This document shows, piece by piece, positions 1 through 8,958 of a stretch of 49,097 nt of DNA (within the stretch, counting starts at the first letter, position 1; every line of letters starts with the position of its first letter). Made by a program: the position numbers and the translations under genes. The DNA is from Pseudomonadota bacterium (GTDB taxonomy: Bacteria; Pseudomonadota; Gammaproteobacteria; Steroidobacterales; Steroidobacteraceae): positions 1 to 49,097 of the forward strand of contig JADJBE010000011.1 in assembly GCA_016703895.1 (NCBI GenBank). Reading direction: 5' to 3'. Below the pieces are notes generated by a model, which searched no databases, was not told the origin of the DNA, and saw nothing but the letters and a program-made list of their open reading frames with translations.

Positions 1-56
1 CCGTGTCCTACTACTCCATCGACCGCGTCAAGACGTTTCGGGGTGGCGAGCTTTAG
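1..56 (+). CDS. 3' end of an unidentified ORF (partial)
   Basis: An open frame read from base 3 enters from the left edge and ends at TAG 54-56; the visible tail is VSYYSIDRVKTFRGGEL. Only 17 codons are visible, so no function can be assigned. A strong Shine-Dalgarno (GGAAAGGAG, 64-72) for the next ORF follows after a few bases, so the two probably shared a transcript. Confidence 0.35.
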   Translation, partial: VSYYSIDRVKTFRGGEL

Positions 57-78
57 CTAATATTGGAAAGGAGTCGAC

Positions 79-344
79 ATGGCGCGGCTTCTCAAGCGTG
101 ATGCAGACGGCACGGTACACAAAGCCAGCCGCAAGATGTTCATTCTGCGCGATCCGAAAACCGGCGCGCATATCAGAAGGTCGGCGGCAAACCTAACGAC
201 CAGTCATTCTACCCGTCGCAGTACATGACATTCAAACTCGTGGTGAGCACGGTGAGCTGCATGGCGGTTGCGACACAGGGTGCAGGCGCAAAGAAGCATT
301 TCGCGAATTTCGCCGGCTGTATCGAGGGCGCGACGCGTCGGTGA
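79..344 (+). pseudogene. Small ORF with strong RBS, split by a frameshift
   Basis: ATG 79 lies 6 nt after GGAAAGGAG, a very good ribosome-binding site. The first frame gives about 30 plausible residues (MARLLKRDADGTVHKASRKM at the start) and then becomes low-complexity up to TGA 226-228. From about 168 a second frame continues more convincingly (KVGGKPNDQSFYPSQYMTF, then a small hydrophobic Ala/Val/Gly-rich stretch) to TGA 342-344. Together they make a protein of about 88 residues broken by one indel near 165. I do not recognise the family. A plasmid, phage or conjugative-element protein would suit the location, but that is a guess. Confidence 0.35.
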
Positions 345-2052
345 TATCGCCGTATTCAGTGCCGTGAACAGCCGACAAAGGAAGACGGCACTGGCAGTGG
401 TTAGCAAAATCTTGAGTTCGGGTGCTGCCAAAACACCGACATCGATATCCCGCTTCGCTGACGCGCCTCGTAAACTGGCTTACCCCTCGGCGAAGGCGAA
501 GCCGGTGTGCATCTTTCCATGGCGAGTCGACCGGTACGAAAGACCTGCCGCCTCTCTGCGCGGCTGCGCTAATTTTTGCAATTCCGCCGCTATACCGCAG
601 ACCACCGCGCGACATGGCGGAAATTGAGCGCTTGCGGCAGTAGTCATCGTAGGCCTATGCGGTCACCAGTCGTCGGCAGGCGCCCCACCTCACGCGAGCT
701 ACCTGTGCATCTCACCTGCGAGCGATACCACCGTGGAGAGATCATCAACCGCTCAGGCCGACCCACCTATCCCGAATAGGAATCTGTTCCGAAGAGGTGA
801 AGCCACCTCTGATCTCAGTTATCAGAGTGGACGGCGATGAGTTTAACAATGGTGCCTTGCTGGGGTGTTGCGGCTCTCGTCGGAACATGCGAATGGGCAA
901 TGAACGCTTTGATGTCAGCCTGAGGGAGCAAGAATCTGACCGGCGAAGACAGTGCGATCTGGGGTATCCCTATTTAAGCGTTGGTGCCAGCGATAAGATC
1001 AAGCGCAGATTACACCGGAGGGGCGCGGCGCGCGATACTTGCGGCGTTACCGCAAGAGTCAAAATCCAGTAACCAGATCCGAGAGGGTGCGGGTTTTCAT
1101 GATGAGACCAGTTGACACATTACAAGACACATTAACAGGCCCAGGATCGGCGTGAGCAGCAAATCAAATGACGAAACCAAACCATGGCGAATACAGGCAG
1201 TGTTGGAGCAGGGCAATTGGCTTGGCAATATGAGTCGGTCGATGCACTGTGAGCAGGCGGTAAGGCGGCGCTACCGAGAGTCTGCAGGTAATGAAAGATA
1301 GCCCGTCACCCCACCCAGTCGCTGCAGGAGAAAAGGTCAACGTATCTGCCTGTCAAACGCCGACAATGTCTGTAGACGTAAGAAATCTCAAGGCCACGTT
1401 GAAGATCCAGCCTCGATAATGTTCAATACCGTATGATCGACGTCGCACAGGGCATGCCGGCAGAGTGGGGCCCCGAACGGCGCTGGGGCGCAGAGAGCAA
1501 GATCTTCTGCTGCGTTGGCATTGCAGGGATGACCCTGGAACGGAAGAATAATATAAACATCGATCACCGGACCGTCGGGCAATCGGGAGCGGGCGAAGCG
1601 ATATGGGTGCCATATCGCGTTTGGCTGCTATTCGAGAGAAAAGGATTGGCCAGGTCACGTCATTAACATGTCTGTGATCGTCGGGCCGAAGGGCGATATC
1701 GTCGCGAAGCAATGGAAGCAGAAAAACGAAATAGGCATGAGCAGCTTTCGGTGCGCCGGTCGGTCATGGTCGACAACGCATATGACGTGCTTGAACGTTC
1801 TTCGTCGAAATGTACGCGATTGGGAAGCCGTCTCTGCGGTGGCCCGTGCGGATATCGGCAACCATGATGACGTCGGCAGGTCGAAGCATTTTGCTCCACC
1901 CAATGTTCGCCATGGGGGTTGGCGAGATTCGATACTTTCTGTTACCGGAGGATCGAATCGTGTTCGGGTGGAATCTGCCGCCCGTGACCTGAACATTTAC
2001 ACGCGGTAGGCGTGATGAATTTCCAGTTTCGTTTGGAAACTTGGGATTCTGA
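345..2052. other. No convincing gene; decayed accessory DNA
   Basis: Open frames here are short, overlap on both strands and lack good start sites. The best traces are a plus-strand frame from 1668 beginning MSVIVGPKGDIVAK, which faintly resembles a stretch of nitrilase-superfamily proteins, and a plus-strand frame at 797-1072 (91 codons, GTG start, no recognisable motif). Neither can be extended into a real domain. No tRNA, rRNA or CRISPR repeat is visible. I read this as remnant DNA at the far edge of an integrated region. Confidence 0.4.
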
Positions 2053-2325
2053 ATCCACTGGTGGGGTGGACGGGGGCACCGTGATTTGCGGCCCCCATGG
2101 GCAGTTGGGGGAGCTACCTCGACGCACCACGTGGACATCGCGGCGGCGACTATCCCAATGGCGGAATTCCGGCAGACCGACGGTGTCCCCGAAATTCCCA
2201 TCGAAAGTATCACGGTGCTTCAGCAGTATCAGCCAAAGTTCAAGAAGAATGCGTTCTTGGAGTATCTGCCGGAGGACCACTTCGATTCCGGGGATTTCGT
2301 CTACAAGCGTATGGGGTGGAAGTAG
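2053..2325 (+). pseudogene. C-terminal remnant of an unidentified protein
   Basis: After TGA 2050-2052 this frame runs to TAG 2323-2325. Its last 60 or so residues look like genuine protein (TIPMAEFRQTDGVPEIPIES, later FLEYLPEDHFDSGDFVYKRM), with balanced acidic, aromatic and proline content. No start with an RBS is visible and the 5' part is missing or frameshifted. The stop lies 1 nt before the IS3-family terminus at 2327, so IS-mediated rearrangement may have removed what followed. Family not recognised. Confidence 0.4.
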
Positions 2326-2326
2326 C

Positions 2327-3026
2327 TGTGTAGCTTCATCGACTTCGGGACAAAACGCGACGGCGAAAATGGCAGAGACTTTACTTTTGGCTGCTGGGCT
2401 TCAGCAGACGGAGCGAAGGCGATGGAAAAACGAGAGACGAGAACCCGCTCACAGCGCAGCAGAAGTGGAGATCGCGAGAGGCCGAGCAGCCCGGCGTGAC
2501 GGTGAGCGGGGTGTGCCAGACGGCGCGGGCTTGCCGTCGGTGTTCTATGCGCTGGCGAGCGGTGGCGGGACGGGGTCGGCCAGCGCGCTGAAGCAGGACG
2601 CGTATCGTCGAGGGCAAGGATGATTGCTGCCGCCACGCGGCCGACGGGCCAGGCGCGGCTTCGCTCGGTGATCGCAGAGATCACGGCGGAGAACCTGGAG
2701 CTAAAAAAAAGGATCTGAGTTGGACGATCTTTGCGCGTGGCCCGCGCAGACGAAAGCGGCGGTGATCGAGATGGTCAAACTCACAAAGTCCCGATCCGGT
2801 TGAGTGCCGAGCGCACGCTGCGTGCGCTCGGTGTTCCGCGCAGCGTGTACTACGCCTGGCGAGGGCGCGCGAGTCTGGCGGATCGAGTCGGTAGTTCTGT
2901 CGTGCGTACGAAGTGCTGCCCGAGGAGCGTGGAGCGGATCGGCGGCTTTGCGCTGCTGCACCCGCGCATTGGGTATCGCAAGCTCACGTGGATGATAATC
3001 GATGCAGACATCGCCAGCGTCGGCGA
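2327..3026 (+). mobile_element. IS3-family element, 5' fragment (orfA and start of orfB), plus strand
   Basis: The terminus TGTGTAGCTTCATC starts at 2327. A degraded orfA follows (EAEQPGVTVSGV is visible around 2480-2520) and then the start of orfB from about 2710, with the helper-domain motif SAERTLRALGVPRSVYYAWRG and then RIGGFALLHPRIGYRKLTWM. Several frameshifts are present. The fragment stops at about 3026, before the DDE core, where the sequence switches to an inverted piece of orfA from a second copy. A minus-strand copy at 13981-14824 carries the missing DDE half. This is not an autonomous element. Confidence 0.75.
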
Positions 3027-3039
3027 TAGAACACCGACG

Positions 3040-3047
3040 GCGCGAGC
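3040..3047. repeat. Target-site duplication of the IS256-family element (left copy)
   Basis: GCGCGAGC at 3040-3047 is repeated exactly at 4426-4433, directly abutting the two element ends. Removing the element and one copy restores a continuous inverted orfA sequence of the IS3-family host. Confidence 0.85.
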
Positions 3048-4425
3048 GGACCTATCCGTATTTTCGTGGGCGAGGCGGTTGATCAATTGACTGAGTACTC
3101 TCAGGCCCGAGCGAGCGTGAAGCGTTCGCCGAAGAGAACGGCGAACTGGTTCATCGCGGCTTTCCAATCGTAGGCAGGACGAACCGCTTTGGCCAACACG
3201 TTCCGGATGGCGAGCCACAGCAGCTTGGTGGCCGCCTCGTCGCTCGGGAAGTGGCCGCGCGTCTTGATGATCTTGCGCAGTTGCATGTTCAAGCTCTCGA
3301 TGGCGTTGGTCGTGTAGATCACCCGACGGATGTCGGGCGCGAACACGAAGAAGGGCACCACGTGCTCCCACGCCCGGCGCCAGGCCGCCGCGACCGAGGG
3401 GTACTTCGCCCCCCAGGGACCGGCGGCAAACGCCTCGAGCAGTTCGGCCGCCGCATCGGCGCTGGCGGCCGTGTAGATCGGTCGGAGCGCTTGCGCGAGC
3501 GACTTGCGATCCCGGTAGCTCGCGTAGTCGAGACTGTTGCGGATCAGGTGCACGATGCAGGTCTGCACCGTCGTCCTCGGGTAGGCGGCGCCGATTGCCT
3601 CGGTCAAGCCCTTCAGGCCATCGACCACGGCGATCAGGATGTCCTGGCAGCCGCGGGTCTTCAATTCGTTGAACACCTTCAACCAGAACTTCGCGCCCTC
3701 GGTCTGTTCGATCCACAGCCCCAGCACGTCGCGACTGCCGTCGGGCAGCACCCCCAGGGCCAGGTACACGGCCTTGTTGCTGACCACCCCGTCGTCGCGG
3801 ATCTTGACCCGCAGCGCATCGAAGAACACCACCGGGTACATCGGCTCCAGCGGCCGGTTCTGCCAGGCCGCGGCCTCGGCCATCACCTCGTCGGTGACCG
3901 AACTGATGAAGTCCGGCGAGACCTGCGTGCCGTAGCTCTCGGACAGGAACCCCTGGATCTCCCGCACGCTCATGCCGCGGGCGTACATCGCGACGATCTT
4001 GTCGTCGAAGCCCGTGAAGCGCCGCTCGTGCTTGGGTATCAGGATCGGCTCGAAGCCGCCCTCCCGGTCGCGCGGCACTTCGATGCGCACCGCGCCGGTG
4101 TCGGTGATCACCGTCTTGCCGCTGGCGCCGTTGCGCTCGTTGCGTTGCCCCTCGGGCTTGGGCTGGCCAACCTCGTAGCCCAGGTGCTGGGTCAGCTCCG
4201 CGTTCATCGCCCGCTCGATCACCGCTTTCTGGAACGACAGGAACAGATCCTGCACTTCCGTCGGCGTCATGGGGCCCTTGACCAGCTGATCCAGCAGCTC
4301 CGCCGGAACTTCAGGCAGCGGCCCGAGGGCCGCTGCCTGAGCAGCCACTGTTCGTCTCTTGCTTGGCATATCCATCCTCGTTACCTCTCATGATATGCCT
4401 CGCCCACAAAATCCCGGATAGGTCC
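3048..4425 (-). mobile_element. IS256-family insertion sequence, apparently complete
   Basis: The element is 1378 bp. Its imperfect terminal inverted repeats begin GGACCTATCCG at 3048 and, on the other strand, at 4425; inside each the GTGGGCGAGGC block is conserved. An 8-bp direct repeat GCGCGAGC flanks it (3040-3047 and 4426-4433), as expected of IS256-family target duplication. It encodes one uninterrupted transposase. The clean ends, intact duplication and intact ORF suggest a recent insertion compared with the decayed IS3 pieces around it. Confidence 0.9.
3101..4375 (-). CDS. IS256-family transposase
   Basis: This 424-residue protein is full length for the IS256 (Transposase_mut) family, which moves its element by a DDE cut-and-paste or copy-out mechanism. 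The N-terminal part (about 1-110) carries the basic DNA-binding region. The catalytic core has Asp in VVFFDALRVKIRDDG, Asp in ILIAVVDGLKGL and Glu in TTNAIESLNMQLRK, in the spacing expected of the family. The start at 4375 follows a GAGG-type site; a second ATG two codons later is possible. There is no frameshift, in contrast to most neighbours. The very long reading frame on the opposite strand is only its shadow. Confidence 0.93.
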   Translation of the reverse strand: MDMPSKRRTVAAQAAALGPLPEVPAELLDQLVKGPMTPTEVQDLFLSFQKAVIERAMNAELTQHLGYEVGQPKPEGQRNERNGASGKTVITDTGAVRIEVPRDREGGFEPILIPKHERRFTGFDDKIVAMYARGMSVREIQGFLSESYGTQVSPDFISSVTDEVMAEAAAWQNRPLEPMYPVVFFDALRVKIRDDGVVSNKAVYLALGVLPDGSRDVLGLWIEQTEGAKFWLKVFNELKTRGCQDILIAVVDGLKGLTEAIGAAYPRTTVQTCIVHLIRNSLDYASYRDRKSLAQALRPIYTAASADAAAELLEAFAAGPWGAKYPSVAAAWRRAWEHVVPFFVFAPDIRRVIYTTNAIESLNMQLRKIIKTRGHFPSDEAATKLLWLAIRNVLAKAVRPAYDWKAAMNQFAVLFGERFTLARA

Positions 4426-4711
4426 GCGCGAGCCCGCGCAATCGACACCGCTTACCGTCACGCCGGGCTGCTCGGCCTCGCGCAAAATCTCCACCTTCTG
4501 CTGCGCCATGTGGCGGGTTCTCGTCTCTCGTTTTTCCATCGCCTTCGCTCCGTCTGCTGAAGCCCAGCTGCCGTGCAAAGTCTCTCATTTTCGCCGTCAC
4601 CTTTTGTCCTGAAGTCGATGAAGCTACACACAGGGTTTCTAAACCTGCAGGTACACGACCTGAAACATACCTTCGGCCGGCGATTGCGCGCCGCGAGTGT
4701 GTCATTTGCGT

Positions 4712-4803
4712 ATTTCACGCGATGTCGGGCCAGGGTTTCACGTGATGGCGGGCCGGCATTTCACGGCATGTCGGGCCACCGTTTCACCGCATGCCGGGCC
4801 ACC
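4712..4803. repeat. Four tandem-like subterminal repeats of the IS21 element
   Basis: Four roughly 23-bp direct repeats of the form TTTCACgbgATGkCGGGCC follow the left end (units near 4713, 4736, 4759 and 4782). Two related units in opposite orientation lie at the right end (about 7270-7327). In IS21-family elements, multiple terminal repeats of this kind bind the transposase IstA; that role here is inferred from family knowledge. Confidence 0.75.
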
Positions 4804-4886
4804 TAGCGGGTGGATTTCAGTAAGGGGTAGCGATTGCGAGACAACCGGCTACCGTCGGTGCTTTCCACTTGGGAAGGAGCACGACG

Positions 4887-6410
4887 GTGGCGCAAGCGAG
4901 GTTGTCCATGCGCAGGATTCGAGACATTCTGCGCCTCAAGCACGAGGCGCGTTTCAGTGATCGGCAGATCGCCAAGATCGTTAGCTCGTCCCGCTCGACG
5001 GTGCAAGCGTGTCTGCATCGTTGCCGCGAAGCGGCGATTGGCTGGCCACTGCCCACGGAGTGTGATGAGGCTGCGCTGATTGCGCGGCTGTATCGACGTC
5101 GTGCGCCGGTGCGTACGCGCCCGTTGATCGATTTCGCGCACGTGCATCGCGAGCTCGCGCGCCCCGGCGTCACGCGCGATCTGTTGTGGCGCGAGTACCG
5201 CGAGCGCGAGCCGACGGGGCTCGCTTACACCGCGTTCTGTAACCACTACCGACGGTGGCTTGCCACGCAAGAGCTGGTGTTGCGCCAAGAGCATCTCCCC
5301 GGGCGACAAGTTGTTTGTCGATTATGCCGGCCAGACCGTGCCGATCGTTGATCGGTTCACCGGCGAGACATGGGCCGCGCAGATCTTTGTGGCCACACTC
5401 GGCGCATCTAACTACAGCTATGTCGGAGGCCACCGCCTCGCTGCAGCTCCCGGACTGGCTCGGCAGTCACGTGCGCGCGCTGCAGTACTTTAGCGGTGCA
5501 CCGCGCGCGATCGTGCCCGATAACTTGAAGAGCGGCGTCACCAAGGCGCATCGGTATGAGCCGGATCTCAACCCTGCCTGCAAGAGTTCGCCGAGCATTA
5601 CAACCTGGCGATCTTACCGGCCCCGCGTGCGCAAGCCGCGCGATAAAGCGAAGGTGGAGACCGGCGTGTTGATTGTCGAGCGCTGGATCCTGGCACGATT
5701 GCGCAACCGGGTGTTCTTTTCCCTGGAGGCACTCAACGCGGCGATCGCCGAGCTGATCGAGTATTTGAACACCCGGCCCTTCAAGAAGCTGGTCGGCTCT
5801 CGCCGTTCGCGATTCCTCGAACTGGAACAGCCCGCTCTGCGTTCGCTACCGCTGCGCGCTTATGAGTTTGGCGAGTGGCGCCAGTCAAAGGTGCACCCCG
5901 ACTACCACATCGAAGTGGCGCGGGCGTATTACTCCGTGCCGTATCGCTTGATCGGCGAACGGGTCGACGTGCGCTTGAGTGCGAACGCCGTCGAGATCTT
6001 TCATCACGGCAAGTTGGTTGCCGCGCATCCCCAGAGCGCAGGAGCGCGGCCGGCGCTCCACGCGTCGTGCCCACCGCCCCGATAAACATGTCGCCGTGAT
6101 CGAGCACACGCTCACCCGTACCTTGTTGCGCGCCGCCGCGGTAGGACCGGCCACCGTCGCGTTGATCGAGCATCAGGCCAACCACCGCAGGCACCCTGAG
6201 GAGACGCTCAGAAGTGCGCAGGGGATCCTGCGCCTGGCGCGCGACTACTCACCCGCGGCACTCGAAGCGGCCTGTGAGCGCGCGCTGGTTCTCAGATCCT
6301 ACAGCTACCGTGCCGTGCGCACGCTGATCACGGCGCCAACTACCCCCGAGGCGCAACCCGCGCTCGATCTCGTGCACGACAACGTGCGCGGGCCAGAGTA
6401 TTTCCAGTGA
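4887..6410 (+). pseudogene. istA: IS21-family transposase IstA, frameshifted
   Basis: A GTG start at 4887 follows AAGGAG. The N-terminal helix-turn-helix region (SMRRIRDILRLKHEARFSDR) reads in one frame to about 5300. The catalytic core continues in a second frame (DKLFVDYAGQTVPIVD, about 5305-5430, holding the first catalytic Asp) and then a third (LQYFSGAPRAIVPDNLKSGV, RDKAKVETGVLIVERWIL, with the DD/E region). The C-terminal part returns to the first frame from about 6050 and ends at 6410 (VHDNVRGPEYFQ). At least three indels are therefore needed. Total length, about 505 residues, fits IstA. Either it is decayed or the sequence has errors, as in core genes further right. Confidence 0.85.
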
Positions 6411-6445
6411 ACCAGATTGACTAACCACTCTAAGGAGAACCGAAG

Positions 6446-7203
6446 ATGTTAACCGAACCACTGATCCAGCAACTGCACGAGCTACGCCTCAAGGGCATGG
6501 CCGCCTCCCTTGAGCAACAGCTCAGTTGCACCGAGACAACCGCACGCTCGTTCGAAGATCGCTTAGGACTCATGATCCAGCACGAGCTCACCGAGCGCTC
6601 AAGCTACCGACTCGCCCAACGCCTGCGCTGGGCCAAGTTACCGATGTCTGCGTGTCTGGAGGATCTCGACACCCGCACCGCCAGAGAGTCGACCCCGCGC
6701 AGCTCGCCCAACTTACCGATCTCGCCTGGATCAAGCAGCATCTAAACGTGCTACTCACAGGTCCCACCGGCGTCGGCAAGTCCTACCTCGCCGCCGCACT
6801 CGCTCACGCTGCCTGTCGCGCCGACTTCTCGGTGCGATGCTTCCGCCTGCCGCGGCTCATCGATGAACTCACCCGCTACAGCGCGATGCAGAAGCGTTCG
6901 GCGCTGTTCAAGCAGCTCGCCCGTGCCGACTTGCTCGTGCTCGATGACTTCGGTCTTGCACCCCTGTCAGATCAGACCGTGCGCGACTTGTTAGAGATCC
7001 TGGATGACCGTTACGATCGCGCATCCACGCTCATCACCAGCCAGTTGCCGCTCGATCAATGGCATGCCTATCTCGGTGATCGTACTGTCGCCGATGCCAT
7101 ACTCGATCGCCTCGTGCACAACGCCTACAAGATCAACCTCAAGGGCGACTCGATGCGTAAAGCCAGGAGCACCGCCACCCGTTCACGCACCGCCAGCCAT
7201 TGA
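6446..7203 (+). pseudogene. istB: IS21-family helper ATPase IstB, frameshifted
   Basis: ATG 6446 follows AAGGAGAACCGAAG, a good RBS. The first frame gives the IstB N-terminus (QQLHELRLKGMAASLEQQL) to about 6675. The rest continues in another frame with Walker A GPTGVGKSYLAAAL (about 6761-6800), Walker B LLVLDDFG and the arginine-rich end, stopping at TGA 7201-7203. One indel joins them into a protein of about 250 residues, the normal IstB length. IstB is the AAA+ ATPase that assists IstA in target selection and strand transfer. Confidence 0.87.
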
Positions 7204-7327
7204 CCGGCGGATCAAATCGTTACACAGTCCACATCGTCTCGCAGTCGTTCAACCCATCGGCCCACCATGCGTGAAACAGTGGCCCGCCTTGGCGTGAAAT
7301 GCTGGCCCGGCTTACCTGAAATACGCA

Positions 7328-7693
7328 GTCATTTGAGGACCGTCAGGATCTTCTGGGCCATCGCAGCGGCCGCATTACGACTCACTACTCACGCGCGGAG
7401 TTATCGAATCTGATTGCGGCCGCGGAGAAGGTTTGTGGCCAGGATGGACACAAAATGGCCACAAGCACCTGGCTTCGCCGCAGAGCAACATGATCCGATC
7501 GCTCGTAAGTTGATGATTTTATTGACCCAAAATGGTGGGCCCTGTGCGATTCGAACGCACGACCAACTAGTTAAAAGGCTTCTGCTCGACTTGTATGTGT
7601 CTGATAACTAACCACTTGCCTCAGGGCGTTTGTTGCGACTTTGGCAGGACTGAGCACAACCGAGCAGCGCCGATGGACACGAAATGGACACAC
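7328..7693. repeat. 366-bp direct repeat: integrase 3' end, att and left end of next segment
   Basis: This stretch matches 14895-15260 along its whole length with scattered substitutions. It covers the last 160 bp of the integrase gene, the tRNA-Lys 3' copy, and about 110 bp beyond (CTAACCACTTGCCTCAGG, then GACTTTGGCAGGACTGAGCA and short GGACAC motifs). With the identical 86-bp pair 4621-4706 and 14815-14900 it shows that two related integrative segments end here. Confidence 0.88.
7533..7577 (-). repeat. att site: copy of tRNA-Lys 3' end (first)
   Basis: The first 45 nt match the 3' end of tRNA-Lys at 23832-23876 with one substitution (CAACTAGTT for CAACTGGTT). The match covers the CCA end, the acceptor 3' strand, the T arm and the variable loop up to the anticodon region, then stops. 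The 5' half of a tRNA is absent, so this is not a functional gene. It is the displaced attachment core left by integration into the tRNA gene. Confidence 0.9.
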
Positions 7694-7700
7694 GCTGACT

Positions 7701-8105
7701 CTAGGAACTTGCCTTCCAAGAATCGGCATTGCGCGACAGGAGCTCGTTTGGGTCGAACACTGGCGCGCTGAACTGATCCGCGAGTTCCGGATAAAGCACC
7801 AAGCAGATACTGTCAGGATCGCGGGCGGAGCGATAGAGGATGCCCGGATGGCGGGCCGCCCGTACCAAATCGCCGATGACCCAGGATGGCGGTTCCACTT
7901 GATCAAGAAACGCTAATCCCTTCCCGTTGCAATACGCCTCAGACCATATCGGCGACCACTGCTGCGGGTCGAAGCCGGCGCTGAAATCTACAACGGCCTT
8001 AGCTGTCACGCGGTTGTTTGATCTTGCATTCGTCCCATCGGTGTATCGCGCCATCAAGAAAATCAAGATCTGATGAGCCGTGACGCATCCATCAAAAATT
8101 TTCAC
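7701..8105 (-). CDS. RES-domain protein, N-terminally truncated
   Basis: The 134-residue frame holds the C-terminal half of a RES domain: FDPQQWSPIWSEAYCNGKG, then EPPSWVIGDLVRAARHPGIL, YRSARDPDSICLVLYPEL and the closing LLSRNADSW. RES proteins are NAD+-degrading toxins, usually with an Xre-type antitoxin. The first part of the fold, with its conserved Arg, is missing: the N-terminus (MKIFDGCVTAHQILIFL) does not resemble the family. No antitoxin gene is adjacent. It is probably a non-functional remnant carried with the segment, although an upstream frameshift cannot be excluded. Confidence 0.6.
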   Translation of the reverse strand: MKIFDGCVTAHQILIFLMARYTDGTNARSNNRVTAKAVVDFSAGFDPQQWSPIWSEAYCNGKGLAFLDQVEPPSWVIGDLVRAARHPGILYRSARDPDSICLVLYPELADQFSAPVFDPNELLSRNADSWKASS

Positions 8106-8139
8106 TCAGAAAAAAATGATCATCGCCCCGCCTGCATGT

Positions 8140-8931
8140 TCAGGGTGCAATACGGATCAGCTTACCGTCTGCCATATATGGCACGGACGCCTGTTCGAGG
8201 ATTTCTCGCAGCGCACGAAGGCCCTTCACCCTGACTTTGATGCCAAGCAGGTAGTTGTCCTCCGCGGACAACGCAACGCCGGGAAACCTCTCCTGCGCCT
8301 CACCAAGCCCCATTACATCAAGAAATCGGTGCGCATCCAGCGCCTCAAAAGGCCGATAGCGCTCAGCCGCGGCAGCGGGGTTCTTTGAAACCATGTAGAC
8401 ACCAACAAGATCCACCGCTCCGTTGGGATGGTCGGTCATTTCTGTCTGAAAGACGATTTCAGGTGTACGTTGCTCTATGATGCAGACGAAAGCCTCCGGG
8501 AACGTGCCGGGGGGAAATCCGAACCAAGCAAAGCGAGCACTGCCGCCGCGTCCGTAGCAGACCTCACGCCCTGCGATCTGAATCGGACCGGGATTCCAGG
8601 TTATCCTGATCAAGGTAGCCCGCACACTGTCGGCGTCCTGGGCCGCAAGAGCCAGGATAAGCAGCCCGTCGTAAAGGGCGAGCCATGGTTCCAAGTGATT
8701 GTCCGCCTTCTCCCCTGTAACCGCGGTCAGTTCAACGTAGCGGTCACGGAACATAAAGTGAGCACTGACTTGGCCCATCGGGACGGCCTTGCCATCTTTG
8801 TCTATCCCGATCAGAGGTTCAGGATGTGTCAGCTTGAAGCCAAGCGCTTCATAAGCCTTAAGCAAAACATCGATATCCCGTCCAGCCACGCCAACATGAT
8901 CGATGTCCATAGTGATGACTGAGCCAGTCAT
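8140..8931 (-). CDS. Glyoxalase-like (VOC superfamily) protein
   Basis: The 263-residue protein has two VOC half-modules. The first starts IDHVGVAGRDIDVLLKAYEA, followed by LGFKLTHPEP and VELTAVTGEK; the second is around DLVGVYMVSKNPAAAAERYR. The fold and the N-terminal His-Val pattern fit the Glyoxalase_3-type proteins, many of which are metal-dependent lyases or dioxygenases; substrate unknown. The start is well supported: AGGAGG lies 5 nt before ATG 8931. It is transcribed towards the RES fragment and follows the MFS gene, suggesting one unit for uptake and turnover of a small organic compound (inference). Confidence 0.8.
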   Translation of the reverse strand: MTGSVITMDIDHVGVAGRDIDVLLKAYEALGFKLTHPEPLIGIDKDGKAVPMGQVSAHFMFRDRYVELTAVTGEKADNHLEPWLALYDGLLILALAAQDADSVRATLIRITWNPGPIQIAGREVCYGRGGSARFAWFGFPPGTFPEAFVCIIEQRTPEIVFQTEMTDHPNGAVDLVGVYMVSKNPAAAAERYRPFEALDAHRFLDVMGLGEAQERFPGVALSAEDNYLLGIKVRVKGLRALREILEQASVPYMADGKLIRIAP

Positions 8932-8958
8932 ACGAGCCTCCTCTTGCCTTTGTTTCGC

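Larger units (their letters stand above)
3027..4630 (-). mobile_element. IS3-family element, inverted orfA fragment split by an IS256-family insertion
   Basis: Bases 3027-3047 plus 4434-4630 form a minus-strand 5' fragment of the same IS3-family element. The terminus AAGCTACACA (complement of TGTGTAGCTT) lies at 4621-4630, and orfA (MEKRETRTRHMAQQKVEIL, then EAEQPGVTVSGV) reads leftward. The IS256-family element at 3048-4425 sits inside it. With the plus-strand piece at 2327-3026 it makes a head-to-head structure with two identical IS left ends outermost. Immediately beyond 4630 lies integrase coding sequence, so this end marks the original IS3 insertion point in the integrase gene. Confidence 0.7.
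4707..7327 (+). mobile_element. IS21-family insertion sequence
   Basis: The element is 2621 bp and starts TGCGTATTTCAC, ending with CTGAAATACGCA, so it has the TG...CA ends of the IS21 family. A 6-bp target duplication GTCATT lies at 4701-4706 and 7328-7333. The uninterrupted target is present at 14895-14900 in the second integrase copy, so the insertion point is certain. It carries istA and istB in the usual order, but both reading frames are broken as the sequence stands. Confidence 0.92.
4631..7493 (+). pseudogene. Tyrosine integrase, C-terminal part, interrupted by IS3 and IS21 elements
   Basis: Bases 4631-4706 and 7328-7493 join into the C-terminal catalytic part of a tyrosine recombinase: HDLKHTFGRRLRAA (box II, with Lys where Arg is usual in HxLR), DRQDLLGHRSGRI (box III), THYSRAEL with the nucleophilic Tyr, and TGA 7491-7493. 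The N-terminal two thirds are absent, cut off at the IS3 terminus at 4630, and an IS21-family element with a 6-bp duplication splits the rest. The stop lies 40 bp from a copy of the tRNA-Lys 3' end, the usual place for the integrase of a tRNA-targeted island. A second copy of this 3' end is at 14825-15060. Confidence 0.85.

Noticed and set aside
1764..2213. 149-codon minus-strand ORF
   Set aside because: It has a Pro/Arg-rich low-information sequence, no RBS, and conflicts with the better plus-strand trace ending at 2325.
3251..4393. 380-codon plus-strand ORF opposite the IS256 transposase
   Set aside because: It is the antisense shadow of a motif-complete transposase in GC-rich codons, with no RBS or domain.
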